Source: an uncultured Erythrobacter sp.
GTDB taxonomy: Bacteria; Pseudomonadota; Alphaproteobacteria; Sphingomonadales; Sphingomonadaceae
DNA: 64,000 nucleotides
Reading direction: 5' to 3'
Assembly: GCA_947503155.1 (NCBI GenBank)
Contig: CANNCL010000002.1
Coordinates: 496,001 to 560,000 of the forward strand
Part shown: positions 27,732 through 36,255 of the stretch, piece by piece
How the letters are laid out: each line of letters starts with the position of its first letter
Position numbering within the stretch: position 1 is the first letter of the stretch
Program-made: the position numbers and the translations under genes
Notes under the pieces: model-generated
Told to the model about the DNA's origin: nothing
The model's database searches: none
Seen by the model: only the letters and a program-made list of their open reading frames with translations

Positions 27732-28496
27732 ATGTTTCAACTCAACGGAATGAACGCGCTGGTTACCGGCGCAAGTGGCGGGATCGGGTCGGCGATTGCG
27801 ATTGCGCTGGCAAAGCAAGGCGCGCGCGTCGCGTTGTCGGGATCGAATGGCGACAAATTGCGCGCCTTTCGCGAACAGCTGATGTCAGAGGTCGGATCAC
27901 CCGAACACGGCGATCACGTAGAGATCACGTGCAACCTATCGGACAGCAAACAGGTCGATGAATTGATCCCTGCCACGGTCGATACGCTGGGCGGGATTGA
28001 TATTCTGGTCAACAATGCCGGGATTACGCGCGACAATCTGGCGATGCGGATGAAGGATGATGAATGGGATCAGGTGATCTCCGTCAACCTAGAGGCGACG
28101 TTCCGTCTGATGCGCGCCAGCGCGCGCCCGATGATGAAGGCGCGTTTTGGCCGGATCATCAACATCACCAGCGTCGTGGGCAGCACCGGCAATCCGGGGC
28201 AAATGAACTATGCCGCGGCCAAAGCAGGCGTGACCGGCATGACCAAAAGCTTCGCGCAAGAGGTCGCATCGCGCGGGATCACCGCCAATTGCGTCGCGCC
28301 GGGCTTTATCCGCACGGCGATGACCGATCAGCTGCCTGATGCGCAGAAAGAGGTGCTGAATGCCCGTATTCCGGCGGGCAAAATGGGCGAAGGCGACGAT
28401 ATCGGCGCGGCGGTGAGCTATCTGGCGAGCCGCGAGGCGGGCTATGTCACTGGCGAAACATTGCATGTGAATGGCGGTATGGCGATGTTGGGGTAA
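27732..28496 (+). CDS. fabG: 3-oxoacyl-ACP reductase FabG
   Basis: FabG reduces 3-ketoacyl-ACP with NADPH. The 254-residue short-chain dehydrogenase has the cofactor motif TGASGGIGSAIA, NNAGITRDNL, the catalytic Ser in ITSVVGSTGN, YAAAK, and the FabG-style C-terminus VNGGMAML. The NNAGITRDNLAMRM stretch is characteristic of FabG rather than general SDRs. GGAGAG precedes the start. It probably had fabD as its original neighbour. Confidence 0.95.
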   Translation: MFQLNGMNALVTGASGGIGSAIAIALAKQGARVALSGSNGDKLRAFREQLMSEVGSPEHGDHVEITCNLSDSKQVDELIPATVDTLGGIDILVNNAGITRDNLAMRMKDDEWDQVISVNLEATFRLMRASARPMMKARFGRIINITSVVGSTGNPGQMNYAAAKAGVTGMTKSFAQEVASRGITANCVAPGFIRTAMTDQLPDAQKEVLNARIPAGKMGEGDDIGAAVSYLASREAGYVTGETLHVNGGMAMLG

Positions 28497-28662
28497 GGTT
28501 CTGCCCCTCCAAACCCCCTTATCCCCAAAGGAATCTCCCCTCGTAGCGCCGCGAACTTGCCCGTCTTGCTCGGTTCGCTAAGGTTTTTCTAAGACCATCG
28601 GCGCTGTGGGGGCGATTCCGTGCCCCTCTGCGCCATTTAGGCACACAAAGTAGGGTAAGCTG
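28497..28662 (+). promoter_or_regulatory. dnaN upstream region with two GANTC sites
   Basis: This 166-base gap between fabG and dnaN must hold the dnaN promoter. It contains GAATC at 28531-28535 and GATTC at 28614-28618, both matching the GANTC target of the alphaproteobacterial cell-cycle methylase CcrM. An inverted repeat GCGAAC/GTTCGC near 28551-28578 precedes a short T run and might weakly terminate fabG. Regulation by methylation is only a suggestion. Confidence 0.35.
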
Positions 28663-29790
28663 ATGAAGGCTACTATCGAACGTGCGACGCTCCTGCGTTG
28701 CCTCTCTCATGTTCAATCCGTGGTTGAACGCCGCAACACCATTCCGATCCTGTCCAACGTCCTGATCGACGCCAGCGATGGCGGCAATGTGAAGGTGATG
28801 GCGACCGATCTCGATCTGCAAGTCACCGAAACGATGGCGGCTGCGTCTGTTGATACGCCGGGTGCGATCACAGTGTCGGCGCATTTGCTGTTCGATATTG
28901 CGCGCAAATTGCCGGACGGAAGCCAGGTCAGCCTGGAAACGTCGGACAACCGGATGGAAGTCAAAGCGGGGCGCAGCCGATTTAAACTGCCGACCCTGCC
29001 GCGCGATGATTTCCCGGTGATCGTCGAAGGTGATCTGCCGACCAGTTTTGAGGTGCCCGCGCGGACATTGGCGCAGATGATTGATGCGACGCGGTTTGCG
29101 ATCTCTACCGAAGAAACACGCTATTACCTCAACGGCATATTCCTGCATGTTACCGATGAGGATGAACCCGTTTTGAAAGCGGCGGCGACTGACGGCCACC
29201 GGCTTGCTCGCTTTACGCTTGCCCGTCCCGATGGGGCCGAGGGAATGCCTGACGTGATCGTCCCGCGCAAAGCGGTGGCGGAACTTCGCAAGCTCCTCGA
29301 AGAGGCGATGGACGGTTCGGTGCAGATCGACCTGTCGGCCAGCAAGGTGCGCTTCACGCTGTCGGGCGAAGGCGGTGTGGTGCTGACCAGCAAGCTGATC
29401 GACGGGACATTCCCTGACTATAGCCGTGTCATTCCAACGGGTAATGACAAATTGCTCAAAGTTGATCCCAAGCTCTTCTTCCAAGGTGTTGATCGGGTTG
29501 CAACAATTGCGACCGAGAAAACGCGTGCGGTTAAGATGGGTCTGGATAAAGACCGCGTGACCTTGTCGGTTACATCGCCAGACAATGGCAATGCAGCAGA
29601 AGAGCTCGCGGCGACTTACGGTAGCGAAGGTTTCGAAATTGGCTTTAATGCCAATTACTTGAAAGATATCCTTGGCCAGTTTGATAGTGAAACGATTGAA
29701 CTTCACCTCGCCGATGCGGGCGCGCCGACATTGATCCGCGAAGACGAAAACAGCCCGGCGCTCTACGTCCTTATGCCGATGCGCGTATAA
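28663..29790 (+). CDS. dnaN: DNA polymerase III beta subunit (sliding clamp)
   Basis: The beta clamp, 375 residues, holds replicative polymerase on DNA and consists of three similar domains. Recognisable segments: VQSVVERRNTIPILSNVLI at the N-terminus, the middle VPARTLAQMIDATRFAIST and YYLNGIFLHV, and the C-terminal end ALYVLMPMRV. The gene is not next to dnaA or recF here. The next gene starts inside its stop (TAATG). Confidence 0.98.
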   Translation: MKATIERATLLRCLSHVQSVVERRNTIPILSNVLIDASDGGNVKVMATDLDLQVTETMAAASVDTPGAITVSAHLLFDIARKLPDGSQVSLETSDNRMEVKAGRSRFKLPTLPRDDFPVIVEGDLPTSFEVPARTLAQMIDATRFAISTEETRYYLNGIFLHVTDEDEPVLKAAATDGHRLARFTLARPDGAEGMPDVIVPRKAVAELRKLLEEAMDGSVQIDLSASKVRFTLSGEGGVVLTSKLIDGTFPDYSRVIPTGNDKLLKVDPKLFFQGVDRVATIATEKTRAVKMGLDKDRVTLSVTSPDNGNAAEELAATYGSEGFEIGFNANYLKDILGQFDSETIELHLADAGAPTLIREDENSPALYVLMPMRV

Positions 29791-30227
29791 TGCGGCGCTG
29801 GGCGGCAATAATGGGCGCGGCTTTGATGGTCGCTGCGCCTGTTCATGCGCAAGAGGCGGAACCATTTGTTCCGGCGTTCAATTCCGATTCCGACCTTGAT
29901 TGCGCGATCTTTATCGGCGCGCTGATGGCGGAAACAGAAGCGGAAATGACCCCGGACAATCGCCTTGGGCTGACATCGGCGTTCACCTATTTCGTTGGCC
30001 GTTACGAAGCGCAACGCGGGATTGAGATTACGGAAGCGTTTACAGAGCGTTATCCGATCTATCTAGAATTGAACCCGGTTGAAATTCAGCAAACATGCTC
30101 GGTGCGGATGCGGGCCTTTGGCGCGCGTTTGCAAGAAGCGGGGAGCGCATTATCGCGTCTGACGCCTCAACGCGATCCGGTTGCGGATGAAGCAGACGAT
30201 AGCGCCGAAGAAGCGCCCGCTGAGTAA
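29790..30227 (+). CDS. Small exported protein, unknown function
   Basis: A 145-residue protein with a signal peptide (RRWAAIMGAALMVAAPVHAQ) and a mature domain with two cysteines (SDLDCAIFIGAL and QQTCSVRM) in a helical context, ending in an acidic Asp/Glu/Ala tail. It is coupled to dnaN by TAATG. No family recognised; similar small helical exported proteins are common in sphingomonads. Confidence 0.7.
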   Translation: MRRWAAIMGAALMVAAPVHAQEAEPFVPAFNSDSDLDCAIFIGALMAETEAEMTPDNRLGLTSAFTYFVGRYEAQRGIEITEAFTERYPIYLELNPVEIQQTCSVRMRAFGARLQEAGSALSRLTPQRDPVADEADDSAEEAPAE

Positions 30228-30233
30228 TCGGGC

Positions 30234-30896
30234 ATGAGCGGCGCAAAGTCCGATCATGGCGCGCCGCAGGTTCGCATATTCGGCACGGTAATCTCTACCT
30301 ATACCCGCATCGTTCAGACCACCTGCGAAGAAGCGGGCCTGTCCCATGAGACAATCGCGACCGCAGCGCAGTCTCCGCAAAACCGCCACCCTTTTGGCAA
30401 AGTCCCGGTTGTGGAGGTCGATGGGCTTGAGCTGATCGAGAGCGTGGCGATTGCGCATTATCTCGACAATTCGCACAATGCCGCCGCGCTTCAGCCTGCT
30501 GACCACGCCGCGCGGGCGGTGATGGACAAATGGATTGCGGTTGCAAATAATTACCTGTTTCCGCTGTTTGAACGCGGGCTGGTTATGCCGTGGATCATGC
30601 ACCGGGTTGCGGGCTATCCGCTCGATCCAGAGAAAATCAACGCCGCCCTGCCGCAGATCAGCCGCGCCTTGGGCTTTTTAGAGGCAGAATTGCAGCAGGA
30701 TGGCGCTTGGGCCGCGCAGAATTTTGGCCATGATTTCACGCTGGCTGACGTGTTTCTTTACCCCATCGTCCGCTCGCTCGAACTCACGCCTCAGGGCGAA
30801 GTTGGGATCAGCCAATGCGATCATCTGGCCGCATGGCTACGAAGTTGTGAAAAGCGGCCCTCCATCGCCGCAACCCGCTGGGAAAGCGAGCCTTGA
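30234..30896 (+). CDS. Glutathione S-transferase family protein
   Basis: A 220-residue GST: N-terminal thioredoxin fold with a cis-Pro region NRHPFGKVPVVEVDG and glutathione-binding LIESVAIAHYLD, then an all-helical C-domain with the conserved FTLADVFLYPIV (N-capping/hydrophobic staple). It begins six bases after the preceding gene. Substrate unknown. Confidence 0.9.
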   Translation: MSGAKSDHGAPQVRIFGTVISTYTRIVQTTCEEAGLSHETIATAAQSPQNRHPFGKVPVVEVDGLELIESVAIAHYLDNSHNAAALQPADHAARAVMDKWIAVANNYLFPLFERGLVMPWIMHRVAGYPLDPEKINAALPQISRALGFLEAELQQDGAWAAQNFGHDFTLADVFLYPIVRSLELTPQGEVGISQCDHLAAWLRSCEKRPSIAATRWESEP

Positions 30897-30931
30897 TGGG
30901 GTAAGTGTTGCTCAACAAAGAGGAACTCCAA

Positions 30932-32023
30932 ATGACCCTATCCCAAGTCCACGTCCGCAAAGAAGAGCTCACCAATGCCGTCGTCGCCAGTGTCGATGCC
31001 GGCGAACTGGCCGAAGGCGCAGTGCGTCTCGCGGTGGAAAGCTTCTCCGTCACCGCTAACAACATCACCTATGCGGTGGTGGGCGACGGGTTTGGTTATT
31101 GGAACTTCTTCCCGCCCAAAAGCGACGAAGATGGTCTCGGCATTGTGCCGATGTGGGGCCACGCCAAAGTAACGCAGAGCAACCATGAAGACTTCGCCGT
31201 GGGTGAGCGGATCTATGGCTATTTGCCGATGGGCAGCGGTCTGGATGTGGTGCCGGGCAATGTCACTGCCGCAAGCTTTTCTGACATGACCGATTATCGC
31301 CAACCGATGAGCCCGGTCTACAACAATTACTCCCGCCTAGCTGCCGATCCAGAGCATGACGCCGCGCGTGAGAAAGAACGGATGATTTACGGCCCGCTGT
31401 TCAAAACCGGCTTTATCATCGATTATTTCATGCGGTCCGAAAACTGGTTCGGCGCGAACCAGGTGATCTTGACCAGCGCCTCTTCCAAAACTGCGATGGG
31501 GCTGGCGAGCGTCGCGAAACAAAACTCTCCGCAAATCAAACGCATCGGACTAACATCGGCCGGCAATGTCGAATTTGTCGAAAGTACAGGGCTTTACGAC
31601 AAGGTGCTCACATATGAAGCGATCGGAACGCTAGCGATCAATGACTGCGTTTCGGTTGATTTTGCGGGCAATGCCGATGTGCTGAAAAAGCTGCACAACC
31701 ATTTCGGTGATACGCTCAAATATTCTTGCCTAGTCGGGGCCACTCATATTGAGGAACGCGGCGCCTTTGGCGGCGGAGCAGACTTGCCGGGGCCAAAGCC
31801 CGCCTTGTTCTTCGCCCCCGATCACTTTGTTGCGTTCTTTAAAGAGCACGGCCCCGTCGATGGCGGCACCATGATCGCAAAGACGTGGCACGGATTCCTA
31901 AGCGCGGTCGAAGGCACCGTCGATATTGTGACGCTCAAAGGATTGGATGCGGCGCGTGAGACTTACCTGACCATGGTCGGCGGCACGGTTGACCCCGCCA
32001 AAGGGATCGTGATCGAGCCTTAA
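30932..32023 (+). CDS. DUF2855 family protein
   Basis: A 363-residue protein matching the DUF2855 family, with a medium-chain-dehydrogenase-like arrangement: an N-terminal GroES-like part (NITYAVVGDGFGYWNFFPP, VGERIYGYLPMG) and a C-terminal Rossmann-like part (VILTSASSKTAMGLASVAK, LVGATHIEERG). No reaction is established. Start chosen at ATG 30932 with GAGGA upstream rather than TTG 30905. Convergent with the amidohydrolase gene. Confidence 0.85.
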   Translation: MTLSQVHVRKEELTNAVVASVDAGELAEGAVRLAVESFSVTANNITYAVVGDGFGYWNFFPPKSDEDGLGIVPMWGHAKVTQSNHEDFAVGERIYGYLPMGSGLDVVPGNVTAASFSDMTDYRQPMSPVYNNYSRLAADPEHDAAREKERMIYGPLFKTGFIIDYFMRSENWFGANQVILTSASSKTAMGLASVAKQNSPQIKRIGLTSAGNVEFVESTGLYDKVLTYEAIGTLAINDCVSVDFAGNADVLKKLHNHFGDTLKYSCLVGATHIEERGAFGGGADLPGPKPALFFAPDHFVAFFKEHGPVDGGTMIAKTWHGFLSAVEGTVDIVTLKGLDAARETYLTMVGGTVDPAKGIVIEP

Positions 32024-32034
32024 GACGCAGCGAG

Positions 32035-32056
32035 GCGGCGGAGCTTACTCCGCCGC
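32035..32056. terminator. Hairpin between convergent genes, loop contains a stop codon
   Basis: GCGGCGGAG (32035-32043) pairs perfectly with CTCCGCCGC (32048-32056) around the loop CTTA, which holds the amidohydrolase stop codon (TAA on the minus strand). No clear T run follows, so it is either a weak terminator or an mRNA 3'-end stabiliser for both convergent genes. Confidence 0.5.
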
Positions 32057-33811
32057 TTCTGCTAGCTCCGCCCGCTGCGGCCCGCGGATCAAGCCGCCCG
32101 GCGTCTCTCCGGTCCATTTGCCATTTTCAAACGTCACCGCGCCGTTTTTGATCGTGCATGCGTAACCGTCCGCCTTTTGCAGCAAGCGTTTGCCGCCAGC
32201 GGGCAGGTCGAATGCCAGCCACGGACGGCCCAATTTCAACCGATCCATATCGATCACATTGATATCGGCCAGATAACCCGGCGCAATCACACCGCGATCT
32301 TCGAGGCCGTAAAGCACCGCCGTATCGCGGCACTGACGTTTCATCGCCTGTTCCAGAGTGATCCGGTCGCCGCGTTTCCGGTTTTTCACCCAATGTTCGA
32401 GCATAAAGGTGGGCGAGGCCGCATCGCAGATCGTCCCGCAATGCGCGCCGCCATCCGACAGGGAATTTACCGTGTCATCGCTATGTTGCAGCGGATGGAG
32501 GAAATCGAGATTGCCGTCGACATAGTTGAGGATCGGCAAATAGATAAACCCGGTGCCGTCCTGCGCGCACAGCATGTCGTAGGCATATTCCTGAGGGTCC
32601 ACACCGGCGGCCTGCGCGCGCGCATTCACACTGGCGGATGCTTCGGGTTCGTAATCGAAATCCGGGTCCATCTCATATTGTAAAGCCCAACCTTGCGAGA
32701 TGACCATCACGACTTCGATGATGTCCATCGGCGCTTCGGAATAGTCGTTTGCCTCTGACAATAGCTGTTTCTTAAACGCCGGATCGAGCAATTTTGCCTT
32801 TTGCTGCGGCCAGTCCAGATCTTTGATCGTCTGCCAACTGGGGCGGAAAGCGAAGGGGTTCACCGTCCCTTGCCACGCCATGATGATCCCGTTCCCGCGC
32901 AATGCGATTTGCGCGACGATATTGGCGCCATTGTCGTTTTCCGCGCGCATGCTGGAGATTTGTTCATCCAGCGTGATGTCTTTCTTGATCGATTGCAGCG
33001 CGGCGAAGGTGACCGGGACACCGGCCTCTCGGCTCAGCTTGCCCATCCATTCAAATTCGTTCCATTCGCGCATCAGGTCGCTGGCCATTTCAAACACGGC
33101 ATGACCGCCGGCATTTTGGGCGCGGCCCATGGCATGGCCGATGGCGACCAATTCTTCGGGCGTCGCGGTGGTGCCGGGGACAAGTTCGCCGTCCACCGAT
33201 TTGTGCAAGACCGTGCGTGAGGTCGAAAAGCCCAATGCGCCTGCGCGAACGCCTTCTTCAACGATGTCGGACATCGCCTTAATGTCGTCTTCGGTGGGAA
33301 CAGCGCCGGGTTGTTCGCGGTCGCCCAGCACATAAGCGCGCACCGCGCCGTGGGGCACATGGGTGCCGATATCGATGGCGCGCGGCATTTTTTCCAGCGC
33401 GTCGAGATATTCAGGGAATGTCTCCCAATCCCATGTAATCCCCTCTGCCAGCGCGGTTCCGGGAATGTCCTCCACACCCTCCATCAGGCTGATCAGCCAT
33501 TCGTGGCGGTCTGGTTTCGCCGGGGCAAAGCCGACGCCGCAATTGCCCATCACAACCGTCGTGACGCCGTGCCAACTCGACGGGGCCATTTCCTGATCCC
33601 ACGTCGCCTGACCATCGTAATGCGTGTGAATATCGACAAAACCGGGGGCGACGACCTTGCCGCTCGCATCAATTTCGCGCGCCGCATCGCCGGTGATTGT
33701 CCCGACTCCCGCGATCAATCCGTCTTTTACCGCCACGTCGCCGGTAAAGGCCGGTGCGCCGGTTCCGTCGACAATTGTGCCGCCCCGGATGATCAGATCG
33801 TAAATCGGCAT
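32045..33811 (-). CDS. Amidohydrolase, N-acyl-D-amino-acid deacylase (D-aminoacylase) type
   Basis: A 588-residue metal-dependent amidohydrolase. Visible are the first metal motif [11 protein letters not shown], the bridging-Cys region [12 protein letters not shown] typical of D-aminoacylases, and the late acid [14 protein letters not shown]. Length fits the long D-aminoacylase subgroup. It would hydrolyse N-acyl-D-amino acids or related cyclic amides; the natural substrate is uncertain. Divergent from the epoxide-hydrolase-like gene at 33881. Confidence 0.88.
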   Translation of the reverse strand: MPIYDLIIRGGTIVDGTGAPAFTGDVAVKDGLIAGVGTITGDAAREIDASGKVVAPGFVDIHTHYDGQATWDQEMAPSSWHGVTTVVMGNCGVGFAPAKPDRHEWLISLMEGVEDIPGTALAEGITWDWETFPEYLDALEKMPRAIDIGTHVPHGAVRAYVLGDREQPGAVPTEDDIKAMSDIVEEGVRAGALGFSTSRTVLHKSVDGELVPGTTATPEELVAIGHAMGRAQNAGGHAVFEMASDLMREWNEFEWMGKLSREAGVPVTFAALQSIKKDITLDEQISSMRAENDNGANIVAQIALRGNGIIMAWQGTVNPFAFRPSWQTIKDLDWPQQKAKLLDPAFKKQLLSEANDYSEAPMDIIEVVMVISQGWALQYEMDPDFDYEPEASASVNARAQAAGVDPQEYAYDMLCAQDGTGFIYLPILNYVDGNLDFLHPLQHSDDTVNSLSDGGAHCGTICDAASPTFMLEHWVKNRKRGDRITLEQAMKRQCRDTAVLYGLEDRGVIAPGYLADINVIDMDRLKLGRPWLAFDLPAGGKRLLQKADGYACTIKNGAVTFENGKWTGETPGGLIRGPQRAELAEAAE

Positions 33812-33880
33812 GATGTTCTCTCCCAGTCTTTATTTGATACTGGTTTAGCACAAGAACGGCACTGCTGCTATGGCGGGAAT

Positions 33881-34789
33881 ATGAGCAAAACAACCAGTTG
33901 GACGCCCGATTCCGATAGCGGGATCAAAGTGGATTTTGTGGAAACACGCGGGCTGACCTTTGAGGTCGCCCAGATGGAACCACAATCAGGGGAGGGTGAC
34001 CATCTCGCATTGTGCCTGCACGGTTTTCCAGAGCTGAATTATTCGTGGCGGCATCAAATGCCGTTATTGGCGGCGAAAGGTTACCGTGTCTGGGCGCCCA
34101 ATCTGCGCGGCTATGGCGCAACTGACCGGCCCGGCGAGATGCGCGAATATGCGCTAGACCGGCTGACGCAGGATGTCGCCGATCTGATCGATGCAAGCGG
34201 GGCAAAGAGTGTCACTTTGATCGCGCATGATTGGGGCGCGATTATTTCTTGGATGTTTGCGATCCTAAAATTGCGGCCATTGACGCGGCTGGTGATTATG
34301 AATGTGCCGCATCCGGGGCCTGCGCGGCGCGAAATGCGCAATTGGCGGCAGATGAAGAAGAGCTGGTACATGTTCTTCTTTCAATTGCCGCGCGTGCCGG
34401 AATGGTTCTTGGGCCGGAAAGGCGGCACTGTGATTGGCGGCTTGTTTGAGCGCACGTCGTGTAACCCGCAGAATTTTGGGAAGCCGGTACAGGCGGTCTA
34501 TAATTCCGCCGCGGCGCGGCCCGGCGCGCTAAAGGCGATGGTGGATTATTACCGCGCTTTGATGCGCCATGACGACACGGTCGATCCGGGCGATTTGACC
34601 GTCGATATTCCGACATTGATGGTGTGGGGAGAGGAGGATGTCGCGATCGATATTCATTGCACACAGGGTACAGAGCAATGGGTCAGCGATCTGACGCTCA
34701 AACGCCTGCCGGGTGTGTCGCATTGGGTGCAGCAAGATGCGCCCGATGAAGTGAACGCAATTTTGGCCGATTGGCTGCCCGCAGCTTAA
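33881..34789 (+). CDS. Alpha/beta-hydrolase, epoxide hydrolase-like
   Basis: A 302-residue hydrolase with HGFPELNYSWRHQ, the nucleophile Asp in LIAHDWGAIISW, the acid in WGEEDVAID and the His in LPGVSHWVQQDAP. HDWG with Asp is the hallmark of soluble epoxide hydrolases. The frame is open from 33311 but that part is antisense to the amidohydrolase; ATG 33881 gives the proper N-terminus. Substrate unknown. Confidence 0.88.
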   Translation: MSKTTSWTPDSDSGIKVDFVETRGLTFEVAQMEPQSGEGDHLALCLHGFPELNYSWRHQMPLLAAKGYRVWAPNLRGYGATDRPGEMREYALDRLTQDVADLIDASGAKSVTLIAHDWGAIISWMFAILKLRPLTRLVIMNVPHPGPARREMRNWRQMKKSWYMFFFQLPRVPEWFLGRKGGTVIGGLFERTSCNPQNFGKPVQAVYNSAAARPGALKAMVDYYRALMRHDDTVDPGDLTVDIPTLMVWGEEDVAIDIHCTQGTEQWVSDLTLKRLPGVSHWVQQDAPDEVNAILADWLPAA

Positions 34790-34799
34790 TCAGTGCAAT

Positions 34800-35237
34800 C
34801 TATGTCGTGACGTTGAACAAGATGACTTCGCTAAAGCGTTCGCGGGTCAATTCTGGGTCGCCTTCGACATAGGTGAAGCATATCGGATCGGGTTCATCCG
34901 GGTCGCTGACATACCAGCTGAAAACGCATCCTTCATGGCTGAAAAAGCACACAGTGCCGGGCGGGATTTCGTAATCGAGACCGTCATTTTCGACCACATC
35001 AGGCAGCATCGCGGTGAGGCGGGGCGTGTCGCTCAGCAGCCAATCATGGCTGGAGAGCACGCCGGTCGATTGATCGCCCGCCCACAGCGCGAATTCGCGG
35101 TGCGCGGCGCATAGCGGCACGCCGATCAGGTCTTCGGCGCGCGCAATTTTCTCCGGGCTCGAACCAGCAGGCTCGCCATTGGTGCGCGCCCAATGCTGTG
35201 CATAGGCCGCCTTTGCTTTGTTAAGATAGCCGGTCAC
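34800..35237 (-). CDS. SUKH/SMI1-KNR4-like protein
   Basis: A 145-residue protein with the SUKH-style pattern: EKIARAEDLIGVPLCAAHRE, then an FALWAGDQSTG loop, and later a central strand FFSHEGCVFSWYV. In bacteria SUKH proteins are often immunity proteins against polymorphic nuclease toxins. No toxin gene is seen nearby, so the immunity role is not supported by context. It starts 34 bases from the phaZ end. Confidence 0.65.
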   Translation of the reverse strand: MTGYLNKAKAAYAQHWARTNGEPAGSSPEKIARAEDLIGVPLCAAHREFALWAGDQSTGVLSSHDWLLSDTPRLTAMLPDVVENDGLDYEIPPGTVCFFSHEGCVFSWYVSDPDEPDPICFTYVEGDPELTRERFSEVILFNVTT

Positions 35238-35271
35238 GTTCAGCCTAAGTCTTGCAAATCAACCTGCGCGG

Positions 35272-36123
35272 TTAGGCGGCAAGCGTGTCCGCATCCGCCT
35301 CTGGCCGATCAAGGAACTCGCGCATCTTTGCGGTGCATTCTTCCTTGTGGCTGAGCAGGAAGAGATGCCCCCCGCCTTTCATCACCACCATTTCGCTATT
35401 GGGGATCAGCATGTCGAGGAATTTGCCATTGGCCAGCGGCACAATCGCATCATCATCGCCCATCATGATCAGCGTGTCTTGCTTTAGCAAAAACGGCAGA
35501 GCAGGCGCGCTGGTCCAACCGAGCATACACATCAGCTGATACATATATCCGCGCGGGGAGGGCGGTTTTAGGCGCGACATGTGCCCGCCTTTGCCTTGTG
35601 ATTTGCCCAGACCTTCGCCGTAAAGCGTCTCAAAGTTCTTCATCATGAACTCTGGATCGATATAGCGGCGCGGATTGGCCATTTTGGTCAGCGCTTTGGG
35701 GCTGCCCGGCATCATCAACATGCCTGCGCTGGTGGCGATTAAGACAACGCGGCGAACACGCGCGGCGTGTTGCATGGCGAAATGTTGCGCAATTCCGCCG
35801 CCCCAACTGATGCCCATGACATCCACGTCATCAACGCCCAATTTGTCGAGCAAGCGGGAGGCGGCCCAGCTGATCGTGAAGGGGGTATAGGGCACGAGCG
35901 GGTCAGGCGATTCGCCCACACCCGGCATGTCGAACATGATAAAAGGGCGCTCTGTCAAAGTTTCAGCGAGAGGCGCCACCGCTTCGATATTTGCGCCGAT
36001 CCCATTGAAGAACAAAACCGGCAGATGATCGGACTTTTCATTCAGCCGCCACGTAGCAACCCGTAACGTCCGTCCCGCCACTTTTTCCATCGTGACGACT
36101 GCGCCGTCCAGTACTTCGCTCAT
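35272..36123 (-). CDS. phaZ: Intracellular polyhydroxyalkanoate depolymerase-like hydrolase
   Basis: A 283-residue alpha/beta-hydrolase resembling the intracellular medium-chain PHA depolymerase of pseudomonads: FNGIGANIEAVAPLAETL, IMFDMPGVGESPDP, nucleophile Ser in VMGISWGGGIAQ, acid Asp in MGDDDAIVP and His in KGGGHLFLLSH. It lies directly downstream of phaC on the same strand, the Pseudomonas phaC1-phaZ order, although a terminator-like hairpin separates them. It would mobilise stored PHA. Confidence 0.8.
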   Translation of the reverse strand: MSEVLDGAVVTMEKVAGRTLRVATWRLNEKSDHLPVLFFNGIGANIEAVAPLAETLTERPFIMFDMPGVGESPDPLVPYTPFTISWAASRLLDKLGVDDVDVMGISWGGGIAQHFAMQHAARVRRVVLIATSAGMLMMPGSPKALTKMANPRRYIDPEFMMKNFETLYGEGLGKSQGKGGHMSRLKPPSPRGYMYQLMCMLGWTSAPALPFLLKQDTLIMMGDDDAIVPLANGKFLDMLIPNSEMVVMKGGGHLFLLSHKEECTAKMREFLDRPEADADTLAA

Positions 36124-36230
36124 GTATATTCCGTCCTGTCAGAGCTTAAATTCCCAGCCCGGTTTAACCCAAACTGGGGGCGAGGAACGTGTCGCAGATA
36201 TCTTGCGCCGCGTGCCTCGCCATAAGCTTT

Positions 36231-36252
36231 AAAAACTCTCTCAGGCGAGAGT
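36231..36252 (-). terminator. Rho-independent terminator after phaC
   Basis: In the minus direction ACTCTC pairs with GAGAGT around a six-base loop (GCCTGA), followed at once by TTTT. It lies four bases after the phaC stop and 108 bases before the phaZ start, so phaZ may be expressed from its own promoter or by partial read-through. Confidence 0.6.
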
Positions 36253-36255
36253 GTA

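Noticed and set aside
28519-29865. 448-codon open frame on the minus strand over dnaN
   Set aside because: It lies antisense to a complete dnaN with all expected domains; its translation is His/Arg/Gln-rich and without recognisable motifs, as expected for a shadow frame in GC-rich DNA.
33311-33880. Long N-terminal extension of the epoxide-hydrolase-like gene
   Set aside because: The extension is antisense to the amidohydrolase and crosses its promoter region; ATG 33881 gives the normal hydrolase N-terminus.
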